Of a stretch of 64,000 nucleotides of DNA, positions 33,011-46,029 are shown piece by piece. Position 1 is the stretch's first letter. Each line of letters starts with the position of its first letter. Source of the DNA: Anolis sagrei (taxonomy: Eukaryota; Chordata; Lepidosauria; Squamata; Anolidae). Under the pieces are notes generated by a model. The model was given only the letters and a program-made list of their open reading frames with translations, was not told where the DNA came from and searched no databases. Both the position numbers and the translations under genes were made by a program. Where the stretch lies: NCBI RefSeq assembly GCF_037176765.1, contig NC_090027.1, positions 28,152,349 through 28,216,348 of the forward strand. Reading direction: 5' to 3'.

Positions 33011-33169
33011 TTTTATTCCTATTTATACAATGTTTTTGACATGAAATTTATTTACTTGTTGTGTCAGGGCAACTAGTCAATTATATTATATTTCTAACAG
33101 AAACGAAGCAAACAAACAGACAAAATACAAAATTTGTGAGTTTGGTAGTTGATTAAATGTCCTTTGACC

Positions 33170-33735
33170 AGTATCTGGCCACTTGGAGTGCTTCTGGTGT
33201 TGCTGCAAGAAGGTCCTCCATTGTGCATGTGCCAGGGCTCAGGTTGCATTGCAGCAGGTGGTCAGAGGTTTGCTCCTCTCCACACGCGCATGTCAAGGAT
33301 TCCACTTTGTAGCTGAAGGTTGGCTCTGCATCTCGTGGTGCCAGAGCGCAGTCTGTTCAGCGCCTTCCAAGTCGCCCAGTCCTCTGTGTGCCCAGGGGGG
33401 AGTCTCTCATTTGGTATCAGCCATTGGTTGAGGTTCTGGGTTTGAGCCTGCCACTTTTGGGCTCTCGCTTACTGAGGTGTTCCAGCGAGTGTCTCTGTAG
33501 ATCTTAGAAAACTATTTCTAGATTTAAGTCGTTGACGTGCTGGCTGATATGCAAACAGGGGATGAGCTGGAGATGTCTCTGCCTTGGTCCTTTCACTATT
33601 AGCTGCTACTTCCCAGCGGATGTCAGGTGGTGCAATACCGGCTAAGCAGTGTAATTTCTCCAGTGGTGTAGGGCGCAGACACCCCGTGATAATGCGGCAT
33701 GTCTCATTAAGAGCTACATCCACTGTTTTAGTGAC
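33170..33735 (-). mobile_element. LINE fragment, same family, opposite strand
   Basis: The minus strand encodes MDVALNETCRIITGCLRPTP and LEKLHCLAGIAPPDIRWEVA, closely related to the + strand fragment at 32,377. The two face each other about 160 bp apart. Confidence 0.75.
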
Positions 33736-34472
33736 ATGAAATAAAAAGGCTCTTTTGAAGATAATACTGGAGTAGCAAAGACCTCTTTAGTTCAGAGGAA
33801 GAAAAGGATAAATAGTAATATCTGTAGCAACACCAAAAATAACAACACCAACAATATCTATAATACCCTCAGAAAAAGATATGTGTGTGCTGTTAGGCAT
33901 AGGCTTTCAGATATAGCATCTGTCTTGAAGATCTGAATAAATGTTGCCAGTGCACTGCAATGAGAGAAAAGTTAGAAGTGAGGCTCCTTAAAGGTGATTT
34001 TAAATATTCACACAGTTAAAACTGTCTCAAATGCCTGGCTTTAGGGACCAAAGGCCATAGCAAGCAATGTAGTCTTGTCCATCATTCACTAAGTGAAAAG
34101 CAAAGCATCCCAAATATGATTTTTGAGGAAGATAAGTTTAAAATTCCATTCTCAGTGCTGCCTTGTCTATTCATGGGGGGAAAATGTTGGGATCTGGTTT
34201 GCTTTATCCGAATTTGATTTGAGTAAGACATTGGCTCATCCAGTCACTCCTCATGATATTAGTCCTCAGGAATAACTATTAGATTCAGATGATTCATAAA
34301 TGTGTGTTTTTTTCCCTGTGGGGAAAATTCATGTTTATTTATCAGGGAAATTCTTAGTTGTTTTTTCATGGACCTTTTGGGTTGGAAGAGATCAAATCCA
34401 TCTGGTGCACACATTCTGTTTTCAGAGCTGGATTTTCAGATCCTATACATGCTTACTTTAGAGAAGTGGATG
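33736..34472. other. FLI1 intron, no recognised feature
   Basis: No nameable repeat or exon. Confidence 0.4.
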
Positions 34473-34480
34473 GTAGATAT

Positions 34481-35016
34481 TAGGGCTGGGCGGTTTCGTT
34501 TCGTTAATTCGTAATTTGTTAAAAATTCATTATTTTTTTGTTAACGAAGCGATAACGAACCATTCTGGAGCAGATTAAAAACGAAACGAATTTTTCAATT
34601 CGTTTCGTAAATGCTTCGTATTTCGTTATGTATTCGTTTCGTTATTGGTTTGAGGTCGTTTCGTTATTATTTCCGCATGTCTGGGACAAGTTTTATAGTT
34701 GCTTTTTGTTTAATTAGTGAAAAAAAATTATAATATCACACCAACAGTCAACAACAGAGGGAGAGGGAAGCTTCAGAAGTTCCCCCTGTCCCATTTGGAG
34801 GTTTTTTAGCGTATTGCGCAGTCGCGTCCGCCATTAACAAATTGATTCGTTATTGTTTCGTTATTGTTTTGTAATTTTTTTACCATTTACGAAATTTCGT
34901 AAATATCGAACTTTTTTTAAAAAAAAATTCAGAATTCTTTTAAATATCAAAACGCAAAAAACCTCAAAAAACGAATCGATTTTAGAAACAATTTTTTCCG
35001 TTGTTACCCAGGCCTA
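34481..35016. mobile_element. hAT element with TTCGTTTCG-type subterminal repeats (536 bp)
   Basis: Ends TAGGGCTGGG and CCCAGGCCTA are inverted repeats and the target duplication GTAGATAT is perfect at 34,473-34,480 and 35,017-35,024. The flanks of the interior carry dozens of TTCGTT, CGAAAC and CGTTATT motifs on both sides of a central unique part. No transposase is encoded. Confidence 0.93.
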
Positions 35017-35024
35017 GTAGATAT

Positions 35025-35515
35025 GTCTGTTTGGTTTTCTATAACAATCCCATTTTAAAAAGAAATCCTACCATCTATCCTGGGCAAAATTGCATGCATG
35101 TTTTGAAATTTGTGTTTAACATTTTTTTCAAGATATACCTTTTGAATATGCGCGATGAAAAATTAGAAAGAAAATTTGGAAAGATTTTGTTTTACACAAC
35201 ACCGGCAGCTCTAATAGTATATGCTAGATATTGAAAAACCCCAGAGACACCTCCTTTAGAAGAATAGGAAAAAATATATTATAGACATGCTGATAATTGA
35301 CAAAATAACTGTATTATTAAGTGGAGAACTATTAGATAACTTCGTTAATGAATGGCAACCAATGATTCAACACCTTAATGTAAAATTAAACTAAAAATAT
35401 ATATCGATGATCCTATAAGATTGTATATAAATACTGTAAGTAAGTAAATAAATAAAATTGTAGACAAGAAGGAAGCAGATGTAAAGTAAGAATCTATGAT
35501 ATTTTTATATGTATT
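35025..35515. other. FLI1 intron, AT-rich
   Basis: AT-rich sequence ending in TAAGTAAGTAAATAAATAAA; possibly an old LINE tail. Nothing firm can be named. Confidence 0.35.
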
Positions 35516-35523
35516 ATTTAGAT

Positions 35524-36269
35524 CAGTGGTTCTCAACCTTGCTAATGCCGTGACCCCTTAATGCCGTTCCATATGTTGTGGTGACCCCCAACCATAATAT
35601 TGTTTTTGTTGCTACTTGATACCTGTCATTTTACTACTGTTATAAATCGTAATGTAAATATCTGATATGCAGGATATATTTTCATTCACTGGACTAAATT
35701 GAGCACAAATACCCAATGTGCCCAAATGTGAATGCTAGTGGGGTTGGGGCGGGGGAGGATTGATTTTGTAATTTGGGAGTTGTAGTTGCTGGGATTTATA
35801 GTTCACCTATAATCAAAAAGCATTCTGAACTCCACCAGCAATAGATTTAAACCGAACTTGGCACAAAGAACTCCCATGACCAACAGAAGACACTGGAAGG
35901 GTTTTGTGGGCATTGACCTTGAGTTTGGGAGTTGTAGTTCACCTATATCCAGAGGATCGCTGTGGATTCATGCAATTATGGATCTGGACCAAACTTGGCA
36001 CAAATACTCAGTATGCCCAAATGTGAACACTGGTAGAGTGTGGGGAAAATAGACCTTGACATTTGGGAGTTGTAGTTGTTCGGATGAATAGTTCACCTAT
36101 AATCAAGGAGCATTCTGAACTCGACCAACAATAGAATTGGGTCAAACTTCCCACACAGAATCCCAATGGCCACCAGAAAATACTATGTTTTCTGATGGTC
36201 TTTGGCGACCCCTTTGACACCCCCTCACGACCCCCTCAGGGGTCCCGACCCCCAGGTTGAGAAACACTG
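35524..36269 (+). mobile_element. hAT element, 746 bp, with 8-bp target duplication
   Basis: Ends CAGTGGTTCTCAACCTTG and CCCCCAGGTTGAGAAACACTG are inverted repeats. ATTTAGAT is perfectly duplicated at 35,516-35,523 and 36,270-36,277. The interior has repeated GGGAGTTGTAGTT modules and matches, in reverse, the element at 9775-10,508. Confidence 0.95.
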
Positions 36270-36277
36270 ATTTAGAT

Positions 36278-36724
36278 AGTAGACTGTGACCCCTTAAAGG
36301 AAATATATTATCAGATAAATGATTATGGAACATTCATAGATAGAAAGTATTGCACTGTATGCAACAAACGCAAATGTATGTCTACTTAAATAAAATAAAA
36401 CTAAAAAAGAAAAGAAAATGCATGCATGTTTATGTTCATGGAAATTAACATGTGGTAATCTATTCTGTTTTTCTTTGTATGGACATTTTCATATACACCA
36501 GGGCCTGCTGTATCCATGTGGGTTACTGCCCTCCCTCCCACAAAAAAAATAAGAATTTACAAAAATGCATGTGAAAAGATCAATTTTATCTGTTGTGGGT
36601 ATTTTTCAGCCATTGAAAAGAGCTAGTAATTCTTTACTTTTTTCCAAAGCATTGTATTCTGAACATAATTATTTTCATTCTTTTCTATTGTTCATTTTCT
36701 CTCTCTTTTCATTTTAATTATTAG
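36278..36724. other. FLI1 intron, end of 18-kb intron
   Basis: Unique AT-rich sequence leading into the acceptor CATTTTAATTATTAG. Confidence 0.45.
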
Positions 36725-36790
36725 ACACCTCATATGATGCAGTTAGGAGACCTGGATGGGGCAATAACATGAACTCCAGCCATAACAAAA
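36725..36790 (+). CDS. FLI1: FLI1 coding exon (human exon 6 equivalent)
   Basis: The 66-bp exon encodes (D)TSYDAVRRPGWGNNMNSSHNK and the first base of a split Ser codon, against human [22 protein letters not shown]. It is flanked by TTATTAG and GTATGT. This is linker sequence between the Pointed and ETS domains and is more variable than either domain. The exon keeps frame if skipped. Confidence 0.95.
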
Positions 36791-37244
36791 GTATGTTGAT
36801 AACCTTGATCTTTTACTTGATTGGTGGGCAGATGTTTTCTAACAAAGCCATGTCCAATGACACCTTTCAGGCCAAGGTGTTCTTTCCACCACAAATTAAA
36901 CGACAGCAGAGATCTTGGAAAGAGTTGATTCCTTAGACATCTCATTGCCCTTTGGGTCTTGCTTTATCAAGGGATGAATAGTCTCATGGCATCTCCTGTT
37001 GTTCAGATGCAGGAGAATGGGATGAAATGATACTCAAGTTGAAGAAGATTTATGGGAATCACCATGAACAACTCTCCTATATAGTTGAGCATGGTGACCT
37101 AAGGGTGTCTTGTACCACCTTCTCAAATATTTAAGAAGATGAAATTTCAACACTTGGACTATTTTACATGACAATAAATGTCACTCACTTGCATCTTACT
37201 TCTCTTAACATCTCAATATCTCTCCCTTTCTCTGTTACCTCTAG

Positions 37245-37307
37245 GTCCTCCTTTGGGAGGGACACAAAATGCAAGCAAAAATGTAGAGCAGCAGCGAACT
37301 CAGCCAG
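37245..37307 (+). CDS. FLI1: FLI1 coding exon (human exon 7 equivalent)
   Basis: The 63-bp exon follows TTACCTCTAG and precedes GTAATG. It encodes (S)PPLGGTQNASKNVEQQRTQP and the first base of the next Asp codon. Human has PPLGGAQTISKNTEQRPQP, so one residue is added here in the Gln-rich end. Phase is kept with both neighbours. Confidence 0.95.
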
Positions 37308-37519
37308 GTAATGGTGCTGTATGTTTACACAATTGCACTAGTCCTGACTTGGAAGGGAAGGGAATACAACTAATATTTGCGGGCTACAAAACCTGGATGT
37401 GATGAAAAAGGCAAGCAGGACCCAGCAGAACGTGAAATGGCTCAGGAGCAACATTCTTGTCAATTGTATTGCTAGGCAAACATTTGCTATTGACATGGCC
37501 AATGGTAAGAGATTATGGT

Positions 37520-37815
37520 AAAGATTATGGTTGTCCCGTGACATTAAGTCCAGTCATGTCCGACTCTGGGGTGTGGTGCTCATCTCCATTTCTAAGCTGA
37601 AGAGCCGACATTGTCCATAGACACCTCCAAGGTCATGTGGCCGGCATGACTGCATGGAGCACCGTTACCTTCCCACCGGAGCGGTACCTATTGATCTACT
37701 CACACTGGCATATTTTCGAACTGCTAGGTTGGCAGAAGCTAGGGCTGACAGCGGAAGCTCACGCCGCTCCCTGGAATTGAACCTGCGAAGTTTCGGTCAA
37801 CAAACTGAGGGCTCC
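37520..37815 (-). mobile_element. tRNA-derived SINE, second squamate family
   Basis: The reverse complement has a tRNA-like head near 37,790 and a body with CTCCATGCAGTCATGCCGGC and ACATGACCTTGGAGGTGTC. A second copy lies at 54,995-55,322. It fills part of the 752-bp intron between two FLI1 exons. Confidence 0.8.
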
Positions 37816-38059
37816 AAGAGATTATGGTAGCACTAGTAAAAACATCCGAAGGTCTAAACATCTCCTACTTGATATAAAGACTTTCCTCCAGTACTAGAAT
37901 TGGGTGTTTAGTTAACTTTATTTCATCTGATATAGTCAAATTGTCAAATTTAGGGGGGAAATCCAAGGGACAACTATTTTAGCCTGAACATGTGTAGTAG
38001 GTATAAAAGTATTAATTTGCATTTGTTACCTCTCCTTTAACATTGTTTGTTTGTTTTAG

Positions 38060-38107
38060 ATCCCTACCAGATTTTAGGACCCACCAGCAGTCGGTTAGCT
38101 AATCCAG
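38060..38107 (+). CDS. FLI1: FLI1 coding exon (human exon 8 equivalent)
   Basis: The 48-bp exon encodes (D)PYQILGPTSSRLANP and the first base of a split Gly codon. The sequence is identical to human FLI1 over this span and the length equals the human exon. The acceptor is TTTGTTTTAG and the donor GTAAGT. It leads directly into the ETS domain exon. Confidence 0.97.
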
Positions 38108-38459
38108 GTAAGTCAGTTGACCAATTTATGAACTAACTCTGTGATTAGGATTCTGGATCAGAAGTCGGCAGTTTTCACCAGCTTACCAAACCCTCCAGAT
38201 CCCATTAGAAAAATTAAAATTCAGATTATTTTTCATATTGATAAAAGTTACTTAAAAATACTGCAAAACACAGTGGCTTGATTCCCCAGGATCTCCTGCT
38301 ACATCCACTAAAATCTTTGTATTAAAAAACACAGTCTTTAGAACTGGAATCTAAATCACCTTTAAGGAGATAGTGTAGGAGGCAGTTTAATCAAGGTCCT
38401 AGAACAGTCCTAGGACCTAGTCATGCATAGTGATGGTGCTGTATAGATATATACACACA

Positions 38460-38460
<1 letters not shown>

Positions 38461-38490
<30 letters not shown>

Positions 38491-38580
38491 ATAGGTATAG
38501 TAGTAAGGCTAGGGCAGTGCTAGAGTTTCCTTTGGGAGAGATAAAGCAAGATAATAACAACAACAACAACAACAACAGTA
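38461..38580. repeat. (AAAT)n and (AAC)n microsatellites
   Basis: ATAAATAAATAAATAAATA at 38,459-38,491 and AACAACAACAACAACAAC at about 38,557-38,577. Confidence 0.9.
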
Positions 38581-38640
38581 CATTAAAGGCTAGAATATCT
38601 TCAGGGAGACTTTCTAGGAACCACCTCCTAAGTAACACAG

Positions 38641-38912
38641 ATTTTTTTTTGTCGTGTCAGGAGCGACTTGAGAAACTGCAAGTCGCTTCTGGTGTGAGAG
38701 AATTGGCTGTCTGCAAAGACGTTGCCCAGTGGACGCCTGGATGATTTCATGTTTTTCTCATCCTTGTGGGAGGCTTTTCTCATGTCCCCGCATGAGGAGG
38801 TGGAGCTGATAGAGGGAGCTCATCTGCCTCTCCCCGGATTCGAACCTGTGACCTGTCGGTCTTTAGTCCTGCCTGCACAGGGGTTTAACCCACTGCACCA
38901 CCGGGGGCTCAA
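38641..38912 (-). mobile_element. Sauria-type tRNA-derived SINE
   Basis: In reverse, the head is GAGCCCCCGGTGGTGCAGTG near 38,910 and the tail is the T run at 38,642-38,649. The whole family body is present with few changes, so the copy looks young. Confidence 0.95.
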
Positions 38913-40320
<1,408 letters not shown>

Positions 40321-41425
40321 ATGCTTTTCACCTTTGGTGGCCTTTCTCATCTGACTGGATGTTTTCTTCCATTCATGGATATCTCTGGACAGATGGACAT
40401 TCTCCGTTTAGTCAGGAAGAAAGCTGAAAACTGGATATTATTATTGTTATTAATATTTTATTATAAATATTATTGGAGAAGACTTTTTTATTTTTGTAGT
40501 TCTGCTTCTTGTCTCTCAGATGGGCAAATGGATTCTCCGATGGGCCAGTATTATATATTTTGTTTGGTTCTAATCCTAATATGCTCTATAGGACTCGGTT
40601 AAATATTTCAGTCCAGCTCTTAGACAACGTGTTATCAAATCCAAGTTTTTTGGAAAGCAATGGAAGACCAAGACCTTTGAGTCTTAGATGATAAATGTTT
40701 GTTTGTTTGATCATTTCAGATCTAATGTCAACGGTATCTTCCCCAGCTCAAGTTTTGGGGGAGAAAGAGAAAATTCAGATATTATGAGGACCTTGTTTGG
40801 AGATACCAACTGGAATCTTAGCTTTGAAGCCAATGGCGGCTTGTCTTTTTTTCTCTCAACTGGAAAAAAGAAATAAATGAATATATATTCCTATACACAT
40901 ATATGTATATTTTAGGTTAATTAAGGGCATTGAAAGGACCTTTTGAGAATATGCATTATGTTACCTGGTTTTAGTATGATCTGCAGAAACATTCAAGACA
41001 AGGAAAAAAGATGTAATGCATCAAGGACAGATATTCTTATGAATGCAAAGGGGAATTAATATAAATGACAGCAATCCCCCAAGATTTACCAGAATTTGGG
41101 GGGTTGCAAAATCATAACTGATTCACAAACGCTGTGCGTTTGTCAGACCGTGTTCAGAGGGTCAACCAAGTCAGAGGGCAACTTACTGTATAAATTATGC
41201 AGAGTTATGTTTTTACCTATATCTCACAGTATTGAAAGTAAAAAAAAAACTGAAACGAGTTGACCTCGGTCACAAATGCAGTGTTTTTTTAACTACCAAA
41301 TCCATCATTTGTTGTTCTTTTTTTAAAAAAAAAATGTAATTTGTACATCTTTTCAATCTGTACATTTGGGGTACAGCTTTGTAATTTGTTTTGCTAAAAA
41401 TAAACTTAAATGAAGGAAAATGTAT
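40321..41425 (+). other. FLI1: FLI1 3'UTR
   Basis: About 1.1 kb of AT-rich sequence with no transposon in it follows the stop. A poly(A) signal AATAAA lies at 41,399-41,404, followed by a GT-rich stretch (TGTATGTGATGTGTCTCC) that suits a downstream element. An AATAAA at 40,872-40,877 is a possible proximal site. The freedom from repeats contrasts with all sequence around it. Confidence 0.8.
41399..41404 (+). terminator. FLI1 poly(A) signal
   Basis: AATAAA with a GT-rich downstream element at about 41,420-41,436. Confidence 0.75.
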
Positions 41426-41546
41426 GTGATGTGTCTCCTGGGAGTGAAGAATGGAAGAATTCTGAGAATTGAAATTTCATAAACGGGAAACTTCTGCTTA
41501 AAATATAATTATATCTTATTAAAATATTCTTTACTTTATTAGATTA

Positions 41547-42944
41547 CTAGCTTGTGTACCCGGCATTGCCTGGGTTAGAAGAAATCTTTTTTTTATTTTA
41601 CAAAATACATAAGGTTGTGAGGGTACTACAACTCACACCATGACAGATTAACCCTCCAAAACTCCATCAATGTGCAAGTTTGCTCTAGATGCATCATCAG
41701 CGTGGTTCACTGTGCTCTCTGGCCACAGGATGAATTACAATTCCCACTATGGTGGGTCAGTCCCATCAAATCCCTCCAATACGTTCAGTTGGGCATAGCA
41801 GTTCTGTGTGTCAATTTAGGTCCAAGTCCATCATTATGGGGTGCAGAGTACTCTTTGATTTCATGCGAACTATAAATCCCAGTACCTACAACTAACAAAT
41901 GTCAAGACCAATTTCCCTCAAAACCCACCAGCATTCAAATTTTGGCATATCAAGTATGTGTGCCAAATTTGGTGCAGATCCATCCTTGTTTGTGTCCACA
42001 GTGCTCTCTGGGTGTAGGTGAACTATAATTCCTATAGAACAAGTTGCATTTCCTCCAAAGCCCTCCTGTATTTTTTGTTGGCCATGGGAGTTCTGTGTGC
42101 CAAGTGTGGTTCAGGGCTAACATTGGTGGGGTCCAGAGTACTCTTTGATTGCAGGTGAACTATAAATCCCATATCTATAACAGCTATAAATTCCCCCCAA
42201 ACCGCTCCAGTAATTTTCTTAGATCATGGGGTTTCTGTGTGCCAAATGTGGCCCAGGTCCATTGTCAGTGAGGGTCACCATACTTTAACTTGAGCCGTTC
42301 AGCAGTGGAACTCTCTGCCCCGGAGTGTGGTGGAGGCTCCTTCTTTGGAAGCTTTTAAACAGATGACCATCTGTCAGGGGTGCTTTGAATGTAATATTCC
42401 TGTTTCTTGGCAGGGGGTTGGACTGGATGGCCCATGAGGTTTCTTCCAACTCTTTGATTCTATGATTCTAGGGTGAACTACAACTTCCATAATGCGGAGT
42501 CAATCCTCCAAACTCTCCAATATGTTTAATTGCTGATTAGTTCTGCTCCATTTGTTGTGCAGACAGAGTTGAAAAGAGTAGGAAAGAGTTAAGGGAGAGA
42601 CAGCATGCGGGATCATGCAAATTCCATGCTAATGGAGAGAGAAAGAAACACTGGGATGTCTGTGGTGGAGGAAACATGTAAAATCTAGGAGGAAATAGTC
42701 CCCAAATGAAAGCATTCATTGGATGGTGGGCAGTATGGTGTTTGGGGAGGACAAGGGCAGGGATTGGGCTACATGTTCATGGTGCTTGCTATAAGCTGAA
42801 ATGTCATTGGAGTAAGGGTTTTTGGTGGCTCCTCAGCACTGTGGGTTAAAGCTGTTGGTGGAAGTGGGGAGCCTGTCTGTGGAAGTGGACACCCCAGCCA
42901 CATACACACGTATGTATTTTCACTTTTATTATGTGTATAGAAGA
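41547..42944 (-). mobile_element. Non-autonomous Helitron with CR1 insertion
   Basis: Read on the minus strand, it starts TCTTCTATACACATAATAAA (from 42,944), ends with a hairpin-forming CCCAGGCAATGCCGGG a few bases before CTAG at 41,547-41,550, and lies between A and T. These are Helitron end features. A plus-strand CR1 end at 42,293-42,470 lies inside. No Rep/helicase is encoded. Confidence 0.8.
42293..42470 (+). mobile_element. CR1 3' end inside a Helitron
   Basis: It starts GAGCCGTTCAGCAGTGGAAC and ends TTTGATTCTATGATTCTA, a 178-bp 5'-truncated CR1. Confidence 0.92.
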
Positions 42945-43123
42945 TTTATAATCTTATCTATTTTTTGCACAAATACAAATCCAGTGTTCTCCAGGGAAAA
43001 GAAATGCTCATTCACTATATTTAGGATTGTAGGGTAGCATTGTCCCATTACAACTGTCTCACTGGGAAATTTATATACATTTTGCTTCCATTTAACTTTA
43101 TTCTTTATCATTGTTACCACATA

Positions 43124-44083
43124 TCGATATAAATAAAAATGTAATGTTCGTTTGTGGGATTAACAGAACTCAAAAACCACTGGACGAATTGACACCAAAT
43201 TTGGACACAAGACACCTAAACACCCAATGTATGTCCTTCACTCAAAAAAATTGAGTTTGTCATTTGGGAGTTGTAGTTGCTGGGATTTATAGTTCACCTA
43301 CAATCAAAGAGCATTTTGAACTCCACCAATAATGGAATTGAACCAATCTTGGCACACAGGACTCCCATGACCAACCGAAAACACTAGAAGGGTTTGGTGG
43401 GCATTGACCATGAGTTTTGGAGTTGTAGTTCACCTACATTCAGAGAGCACTGTGGACTCAAACAGTGATGGATCTGGACCAAACTTGGCACGAATACTCA
43501 GTATGCCCAAATATAAACACAGATGGAGTTTGGGGAAAATAGACCTTGACATTTGGGAGTTGTAGTTACTGGGATTTATAGTTCACCTACAATCAAGGAG
43601 CATTCTGAACCCAACCAACGATGGAATTGGGCCAAACTTCCCACACAGGACCCCCATGACCAACAGAAAATACTGTGTTTTCTTGTGGTCTTTGGTCACC
43701 CTTCTGAACCCCCCCCCCCCCCCCGGCGACTTGACTTCCCAGGTTGAGAAATGCTGTCTTATGGCCATCCAGTCCAACTCCCTTCACCAGGGCAAGAACA
43801 CATAATCAAAGCCCTCCTGACAAAGGGTCATCCAGCCATTCACACACATATGCAGTTTCAAAGATTTGAAAGAGACACTGAAAGAAGGACAATGATATGT
43901 TGCATGTTCTAGAGTAGGCAAACCAGCCAATCTCCACATCAACACTGGCAAAGAAACAGCAAGAAATACTGTTTAGCCACAAGCATGACGACATTACATA
44001 TATTAGAAACCAAGACTTTCTCGTTACTATATTTTTCAGATCACCAGACTGGGCCACAGCAACGCGTGGCAGGTGACCGCTAG
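43124..44083 (+). mobile_element. Non-autonomous Helitron
   Basis: It begins TCGATATAAATAAAAATGTA after an A, and ends with the hairpin CCACAGCAACGCGTGG followed 10 bp later by CTAG and then T. Between are GGGAGTTGTAGTT modules shared with the hAT elements at 9775 and 35,524, a C run, and an old CR1 fragment near 43,757-43,840. No coding capacity is seen. Confidence 0.82.
43757..43840 (-). mobile_element. Old CR1-like fragment
   Basis: TGGCCATCCAGTCCAACTCC and CCTCCTGACAAAGGGTCATC followed by CAGCCAT is the CR1 3' end in reverse, strongly diverged. Confidence 0.55.
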
Positions 44084-44584
44084 TTGGTAATAAAATCCAA
44101 AAGATATGAAAAATATATAAAATAAGAACATATGCCATTAAATAAAGTTGGATCCCAGTGTGAGGTGACCCATATTCCCTTTCTTGAAGCACTTAAAATT
44201 TGCTTTTCCAAAACTGGCACAATGTTTCCTGGGATCACACAATTTTGATCTCGCTACACATATCAATAGGCTGTGATTGTCTCTAAAAAGGGGGAGAGGA
44301 GATTCCCAGCTGTAGCCAAAATGCATAGCGTTCTCACCCACATATGTTTATTCTAGGATTCCAGAGTTTAAAACATCACAAACTTTTATCATGTAAATAA
44401 GCATCCATCATTTCTACACTAGAGGCATGTCCCTGTCTCCTTAGCTAATTCAAGTTCATTGACAAAGTGATTAAATTCCAGGTGGCTGTCTTCAAACTGT
44501 ATTTTAGGGATCTGTAAAGTTAAGAGCTTATCAGGAATTATTTTGAGAGGAAGATTACTGAAGGACTGAACCTCAGTGTAAGAG

Positions 44585-44668
44585 CATGTATTGTCGAAGG
44601 CTTTCATAGCTGGTCTCATTGGGTTGTTGTGAGTTTTCCAGGCTGTATGGCCATCTTCCAAAAGCATA
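44585..44668 (-). mobile_element. 3' fragment of the hammerhead-like repeat family
   Basis: CATGTATTGTCGAAGGCTTT and ATGGCCATCTTCCAAAAGCA are the 3' end of the family in reverse; the ribozyme-like motif is not included. Confidence 0.8.
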
Positions 44669-44699
44669 TGGTTTGTATCAAAGAGAATCCCAAGTTTGA

Positions 44700-44880
44700 C
44701 GACATGCCTTCTACAACTACACTGTAGAATTAATGCAGTTTGACACCACTGTAATTATCATGACTGGTATGGAATCATGGGAGTTGTAGTTTTCCAAAGT
44801 CTTTAGCTTTCTTGCTAGTGCCTCACCAAACAACAAACATCAGGATTCCATAGCATTGAGCATTGATTGTTTTAAAGGAC
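44700..44880. mobile_element. Palindromic MITE (CTGTAGAATTAATGC family)
   Basis: CTACACTGTAGAATTAATGC and GTTTGACACCACTGTAATTA form one arm; ATTCCATAGCATTGAGC belongs to the other. Relatives lie at 23,760 and 48,370. Confidence 0.7.
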
Positions 44881-44904
44881 TTATTTTTTTCCAGTTTGCT
44901 ACAG

Positions 44905-45375
44905 AAGTTATTTATTTGTTTATTTATTTCCTATATTTATGCCCTGCCCTTCTCCCCCTGAAAGGGGACTCAGGACGACCTAACAAAAGCATCATAAAAA
45001 CAACCACAGTACAATCAAAACATTAAAAATTAAAACAATTAATTAGAACACATCCATTAAAATCGAAATCCAAAAACCAGTCCGGGTCAATTCACTGTCA
45101 CAAGTTGTGTGTTCTTCTTCCACTTGCTGCTCACTGATTAAACGCTTAGTCCCATAACCAGGTCTTGATTTTCCTTCTAAAAGGCAAGAGGGAGGTGACC
45201 AATCTGATAACTCTAGGAAGGGTGTTCCATAGGTGGGGGGCCACTGCTGAGAAGGCCCTGTCTCTCATCCCCATCAACCGTGTTTGCAATAGTGGTGGGA
45301 TCAAGAGCAGGACCTCTCCGCAAGGTCTTAAACTTCATGATGGTTCGTGGCAGGAGATACATTCGAACAGGTAGT
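44905..45375 (-). mobile_element. L2-like LINE, 5'-truncated
   Basis: Starts in (TTTA)n, then ATGCCCTGCCCTTCTCCCCC, and continues to GGGTGTTCCATAGGTGGGG and GAAGGCCCTGTCTCTCATCC, all the reverse complement of the L2-like 3' part. Confidence 0.88.
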
Positions 45376-46029
45376 TCTTCAATGACGCAGGAAAACTCAT
45401 TTCAAACAAAGGTTTACCATTAGCGTTAACATCTTTCCTCAATTTGCCCGTGAATATCATAAATGGGATGTACACTCTCCCACACAATGCCCAACTGGAA
45501 CACATGTGCCCAACCAACCCAAGAGTATATTCAAAATGGTCAAAGGTAATAAAGAGGAGGGGGGGAAATTAATGAACTTGGAGAGGCTGCAGCATATTGC
45601 CTTTGCCTGAACCTATGGGAATGAACAAGACTCAATCCTTTTCTTTCCCTCTTCTTGAGTTAATTGTGCGCAAACTACATTTGAAGCAATGAGATAAAGC
45701 TTGGGGAAAATGAGTAAAGTGGGGAAATTGTCTTCTTGTGTGTAGAATCGTCTTCATTGCATGGGATTCTGACTTTAACAAAGATGGAGAAGTTACTTAC
45801 CCCCATCACACTGATTGCTTCCCTACACCTCAACCATCCACTTAGAAGAGACCCAAGGCACCATTCTTAAGACAGATACCACTTCTATTGACTTCTTTAC
45901 TTTTTCTCCCAATCCTGTTACTCTAGAGGAGACTCAAGGCACCATTCTTATGTACAGCAATTCCTCCACATCACTGAAATGAGGGGAGGGGCTCATCATT
46001 AGTACCTTGGGAAGTCTAACTTGGCCATG
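45376..46029. other. Intergenic, no recognised feature
   Basis: A short block, CAAGGCACCATTCTTA, occurs at about 45,854 and 45,935, a small local duplication. Nothing else is nameable. Confidence 0.4.
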
